IMG/VR virus record: IMGVR_UViG_3300032322_000109
Span: 1 to 25,992 of that record
Origin: a virus
Direction: 5' to 3' (one strand)
DNA: 25,992 nt
Position numbers and translations under genes: made by a program. Shown piece by piece: positions 23,488 to 25,992 of this stretch. Each line of letters starts with the position of its first letter. Position 1 is the stretch's first letter. The notes below the pieces were generated by a model. The model was not told the DNA's origin. It worked only from the letters and a program-made list of their open reading frames with translations, and did no database searches.

Positions 23488-24678
23488 ATGGCACGAAACG
23501 GATCAGGTACATATGTATTGCCTAGCGGTAACCCCGTAGTTACTGGCACAAGCATTACCTCAAACTGGGCAAATACAACCCTTAGTGATGTGGCTACAGC
23601 CTTAACAGGCTCGGTTGCTTCTGACGGTCAAACGCCAATGACAGGCGCTTTACAGATGGGTAATAACAAAGTTACAGGTTTGGCTAACGGCACAGCTTCT
23701 ACAGACGCTGCTACTGTTGGTCAGATTTCTAACCCCAATATTACTGGCGGTTCGATTGACGGCACACCGATTGGCAACATTAGCCCATCTACAGGTCGTT
23801 TTACTACCTTAAATGTATCAGGTGGCGCTACTTTAGCAGGAACTTGTACTGCTCCAACCGTTACACCTGGCTCTGATAACACCACAAAAATAGCGACTAC
23901 TGCTTTTGTACAATCTGCTATTGCTGCTGTATCGTCAGGCGTTACATCGTTTAATACCCGCACAGGCGTGGTTACGCTAACTTCTGGTGATGTGACAACC
24001 GCATTAGGTTACACACCATATAACGCTGGTGGCGCTACTGTTATTACAACAGGGAACATCAGCACTTATGCGCCTAGCCCAACAGGTAGCGGAGCAAGTG
24101 GCAACTGGAACATTAATGTTACAGGTAATGCTGCAACCGTTACCAATGGGGCTTATACAAACGCAAGTAATTCATTTACTGGAAACAATACATTTAACCC
24201 TAGTTCTGGTGCTGGAGTATCTACCAAAGGACTTAGTTGGTTTGGCTCAAGCTGGTTTGCTGGCTGGGATGGTTCTACAAATTTAAACTTGGATTACCCA
24301 CAAAACACCACCAAAATTCAGTTTCAAAACACAGGAACAATATTAAATGTCACAGGTACATACGGCACTATTTCCGATGCAAGAATTAAAGAAAATGTTG
24401 TGCCTTGCAGAAACTACTTAGATAGCCTTTGCCAATTAGATGTAATTAATTACAACATTGTTAATAACCCACAAAAAATGCTTGGTTTTATTGCCCAACA
24501 AGTCGAGCAAGTAATTCCAGGTATAGTAGAAACAGCGCCAAACGCTCAATACAACATAGAAGATTTTAAGTCTATTAAAACTACTGTATTGATCCCAATG
24601 TTGGTGCAAGCAGTTCAAGAACTTAAAGCTGGCCTAGATGCCGCTAATGCTGAAATTGCAGCCTTAAAAGGAGCTTAA
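23488..24678 (+). CDS. Tail fibre with C-terminal peptidase S74 self-cleaving chaperone
   Basis: The 396-residue protein begins MARNGSGTYVLPSGNPVVTG, TGALQMGNNKVTGLANGTAS: a virion-anchoring N-terminus I recall from many tail fibres. The centre is a Thr/Gly-rich beta region. The C-terminus (about residues 294-396) is a peptidase S74 intramolecular chaperone: TISDARIKENVV, then MLGFIAQQVEQVIPGIV and a final helix. The family's serine-lysine pair is present as S296 and K301, five residues apart as in the endosialidase prototype, so trimer folding and autocleavage before S296 are expected. AGGAG upstream supports the start. It is probably the receptor-binding protein of this end of the tail. Confidence 0.85.
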   Translation: MARNGSGTYVLPSGNPVVTGTSITSNWANTTLSDVATALTGSVASDGQTPMTGALQMGNNKVTGLANGTASTDAATVGQISNPNITGGSIDGTPIGNISPSTGRFTTLNVSGGATLAGTCTAPTVTPGSDNTTKIATTAFVQSAIAAVSSGVTSFNTRTGVVTLTSGDVTTALGYTPYNAGGATVITTGNISTYAPSPTGSGASGNWNINVTGNAATVTNGAYTNASNSFTGNNTFNPSSGAGVSTKGLSWFGSSWFAGWDGSTNLNLDYPQNTTKIQFQNTGTILNVTGTYGTISDARIKENVVPCRNYLDSLCQLDVINYNIVNNPQKMLGFIAQQVEQVIPGIVETAPNAQYNIEDFKSIKTTVLIPMLVQAVQELKAGLDAANAEIAALKGA

Positions 24679-24679
24679 T

Positions 24680-24844
24680 ATGTTTATGATTGACTGGCTT
24701 TTTGACAAGATGGGCTATACCAAAAAAGTATATTGGGCTGAAATATTATCCACTCTGAATGAGACTAAACCAGCTAAAAAGATTGTTAAGCATAAACCTA
24801 CAGTCAAAAAAACTACAACTCGACCTGCACGAAAGAAATTATAA
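24680..24844 (+). CDS. Small basic hypothetical protein at the head of the lysis cassette
   Basis: The 54-residue frame starts at ATG 24680, 6 bases after GGAG (24670-24673), and overlaps nothing. The N-terminal part is MFMIDWLFDKMGYTKKVYW, a short amphipathic helix; the C-terminal third is strongly basic (KKIVKHKPTVKKTTTRPARK). I do not recognise it. The good ribosome binding site and the tight fit between fibre and holin genes argue that it is translated. A regulator of holin timing or a small membrane-associated protein are possible but unsupported. Confidence 0.55.
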   Translation: MFMIDWLFDKMGYTKKVYWAEILSTLNETKPAKKIVKHKPTVKKTTTRPARKKL

Positions 24845-24846
24845 TC

Positions 24847-25062
24847 ATGGCAGACTTAGACAATTTCGATATGTTTAAGTTTGGCGGGTTAGTCAAGCAA
24901 GTCGAAACTTTACAAGAAAAAGTTGATGTCATGGATAAAGACATCAAAACATTATTAGCTATGGCTAATCAATCCAAAGGCGGTATGTTTGCTGGTATGG
25001 CAATCGCATCCTTTATTGGTGGATTAGTTACTTACTTTACCTCTTGGTTTAGCCATAAATGA
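24847..25062 (+). CDS. XhlA-like single-span holin
   Basis: The 71-residue protein has an N-terminal coiled coil (LVKQVETLQEKVDVMDKDIK, about residues 15-34) and one C-terminal membrane segment (GMFAGMAIASFIGGLVTYF, about 46-64) followed by a short basic end. This is the layout of XhlA-type holins, which sit in the inner membrane and help form the lesion that lets the endolysin out. No strong Shine-Dalgarno site is seen. The TGA overlaps the ATG of the next gene (ATGA), and the endolysin gene follows that, so the three form a lysis cassette. Confidence 0.65.
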   Translation: MADLDNFDMFKFGGLVKQVETLQEKVDVMDKDIKTLLAMANQSKGGMFAGMAIASFIGGLVTYFTSWFSHK

Positions 25063-25427
25063 TTCTAGAAACCATCATTGGCGCTTTAGTGCCAGTAGGC
25101 GTAGAAGGCATTAAACAGCTTATAGGGCGTTTTAACGGTGGAGTTCGCCCAACCACCATTGCAGAGCAAATTCAGCTAGATAACAGCGAAATTGCCCGTT
25201 TAGAAGCCCTTGCCAAGCTCGATAACCCTTTTGGACAACCTAGCCAATGGGTCATAGACTTAAGAGCGTCATCTCGCTATATTGGGGCGTTAGTTGTGAT
25301 TGTTGTTGGACTATCTACCTTATTCTTACCTGTTGACCAGTATGTGCAACGCATAGCCTTAGAAGCTGCCAACATAGCCTTTGGATTCTTATTTGGTAGT
25401 CGCATTATGGCAAACCTGAAAAAATGA
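25059..25427 (+). CDS. Holin of the 3TM (GTA-type) family
   Basis: The 122-residue protein looks like holins of the 3TM family. An N-terminal weak membrane segment (about residues 2-16), a charged middle with IARLEALAKL and WVIDLRASSRYIGALVVIVV, and two stronger membrane helices (about 72-90 and 99-116) can be seen. The DLRASxRYIxALVV stretch is characteristic of this family. Holins of this family permeabilise the inner membrane at the set time of lysis. It overlaps both neighbours by 4 bases, ATGA at each end, so the three genes are translationally coupled. Confidence 0.7.
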   Translation: MILETIIGALVPVGVEGIKQLIGRFNGGVRPTTIAEQIQLDNSEIARLEALAKLDNPFGQPSQWVIDLRASSRYIGALVVIVVGLSTLFLPVDQYVQRIALEAANIAFGFLFGSRIMANLKK

Positions 25428-25960
25428 GATTTGAGGAGTGTTTAAAACGCATCCTAAAGCACGAAGGCGGTTTTGTTAATGACCCCCTAGACTCAGGCGG
25501 TATGACCAATCTAGGCGTTACAAAGCGTGTTTGGGAAGAGTTTGTAGGGCATCCTGTATCTGAAGCCGATATGCAAGCTTTAACCCCTGAAAGGGTGGCT
25601 AAGTTATACAAACAACGGTACTGGAATCCCGCTTATTGTGAAGTCTTACCGAAAGGCCTAGATTATGTGGTATTTGATTTTGCCGTTAATGCAGGAACAG
25701 GGCGAAGCGTTAAGACGCTACAACAGGCAATTGGATGTGTGGCTGATGGAGTTATCGGGCCTAAGACTATGGCAGCAATTAATAGTGCAAACGCTAAAGA
25801 CATTATTTCAAAATTCTCAGACGCTAGGACAGACTTTTACCAAGGGATAGTGGCAAGAAAACCCGACCAGGTTCGCTTTATTAAAGGCTGGCTTAATCGG
25901 GTTGAAGAAACTAGAAAACTAGCTCTTGAGGAATATAACCAAGACAATAAAGAGTCCTAG
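25424..25960 (+). CDS. Endolysin, glycoside hydrolase 108 (N-acetylmuramidase)
   Basis: The 178-residue protein has a GH108 domain (residues 2-90) with ILKHEGGFVNDPLDSGGMTN: E14 in HEGG is the catalytic glutamate, followed by GVT and, further on, YWNPAYCEVLP and DYVVFDFAVNAGTG. A C-terminal peptidoglycan-binding-like domain (about residues 98-120, LQQAIGCVADGVIGPKTMAA) completes the usual two-domain fold. It cleaves the glycan chain of peptidoglycan after the holin acts. No signal peptide is seen, so it depends on the holin. Its ATG overlaps the 3TM holin stop codon by 4 bases. Confidence 0.9.
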   Translation: MRFEECLKRILKHEGGFVNDPLDSGGMTNLGVTKRVWEEFVGHPVSEADMQALTPERVAKLYKQRYWNPAYCEVLPKGLDYVVFDFAVNAGTGRSVKTLQQAIGCVADGVIGPKTMAAINSANAKDIISKFSDARTDFYQGIVARKPDQVRFIKGWLNRVEETRKLALEEYNQDNKES

Positions 25961-25992
25961 TAGCAACAGACCTTTTTCAGTCCAATACGCCC
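25961..25992. other. End of window, nothing recognised
   Basis: The last 32 bases after the endolysin stop contain no gene start or terminator hairpin that I can support. No Rz/Rz1 spanin frame is visible within the window. Confidence 0.4.

Noticed and set aside
1-25992. tRNA genes, CRISPR arrays, insertion sequences, integrase or attachment sites
   Set aside because: None was recognised on either strand when reading the sequence; the coding density leaves little room for them.

Overview
The window is a nearly complete structural, DNA-packaging and lysis region of a tailed double-stranded DNA phage with a short-tail (podovirus-like, P22-type) virion plan. All genes but one are on the + strand, tightly packed and often overlapping by 1-8 bases (TAATG and ATGA junctions). 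No tRNA, rRNA, CRISPR array, transposase, integrase, reverse transcriptase or replication gene was seen. The genome is fairly AT-rich, and relatives recalled from memory of protein patterns are phages of aquatic Proteobacteria, perhaps freshwater Burkholderiales. That host idea is an inference and weak.

Layout. 1-128 is the start of a divergent helix-turn-helix gene on the - strand, cut by the window edge. 186-1724 holds small accessory genes: a VRR-NUC-like nuclease, a Dps/ferritin-like protein, and four tiny basic proteins (two of them and a noncanonical start were found by reading the sequence directly). 1775-5708 is the packaging module: small terminase, large terminase and a P22-type portal. 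5708-11264 is a receptor or fibre module: a beta-rich structural protein, two large fibre proteins separated by a free-standing HNH homing-type endonuclease, a tail assembly chaperone-like protein and a repeat plus coiled-coil protein. A GT9/heptosyltransferase-like glycosyltransferase with a TPR-like N-terminus follows (about 11249-12154). Its reading frame has no ATG, GTG or TTG at the place where homology begins, so an ATT start or a -1 frameshift is likely.

12154-14949 is the head module: zinc-knuckle protein, scaffold, major capsid protein and a small decoration-like protein, closed by an intrinsic terminator at 14970-15005. 15041-18325 holds neck or connector proteins, including gp4-like and gp10-like DNA-stabilisation proteins. 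18394-23485 encodes five proteins that look like the ejection (internal virion) set, one with a DUF4214 domain and one short GNAT-like protein. 23488-24678 is a tail fibre with a C-terminal peptidase S74 self-cleaving chaperone. 24680-25960 is the lysis cassette: a small basic protein, an XhlA-like single-span holin, a 3TM holin and a GH108 endolysin.

Together: terminase pumps DNA through the portal into a scaffolded capsid; gp4/gp10-like proteins plug the head; ejection proteins leave with the DNA; fibres bind the host; the holins and endolysin release progeny. The unusual points are the insertion of the whole fibre/glycosyltransferase block between portal and scaffold, the hidden start of the glycosyltransferase, the homing endonuclease whose 3' end carries the next fibre gene's ribosome binding site, and the cluster of tiny basic genes beside a Dps-like protein.
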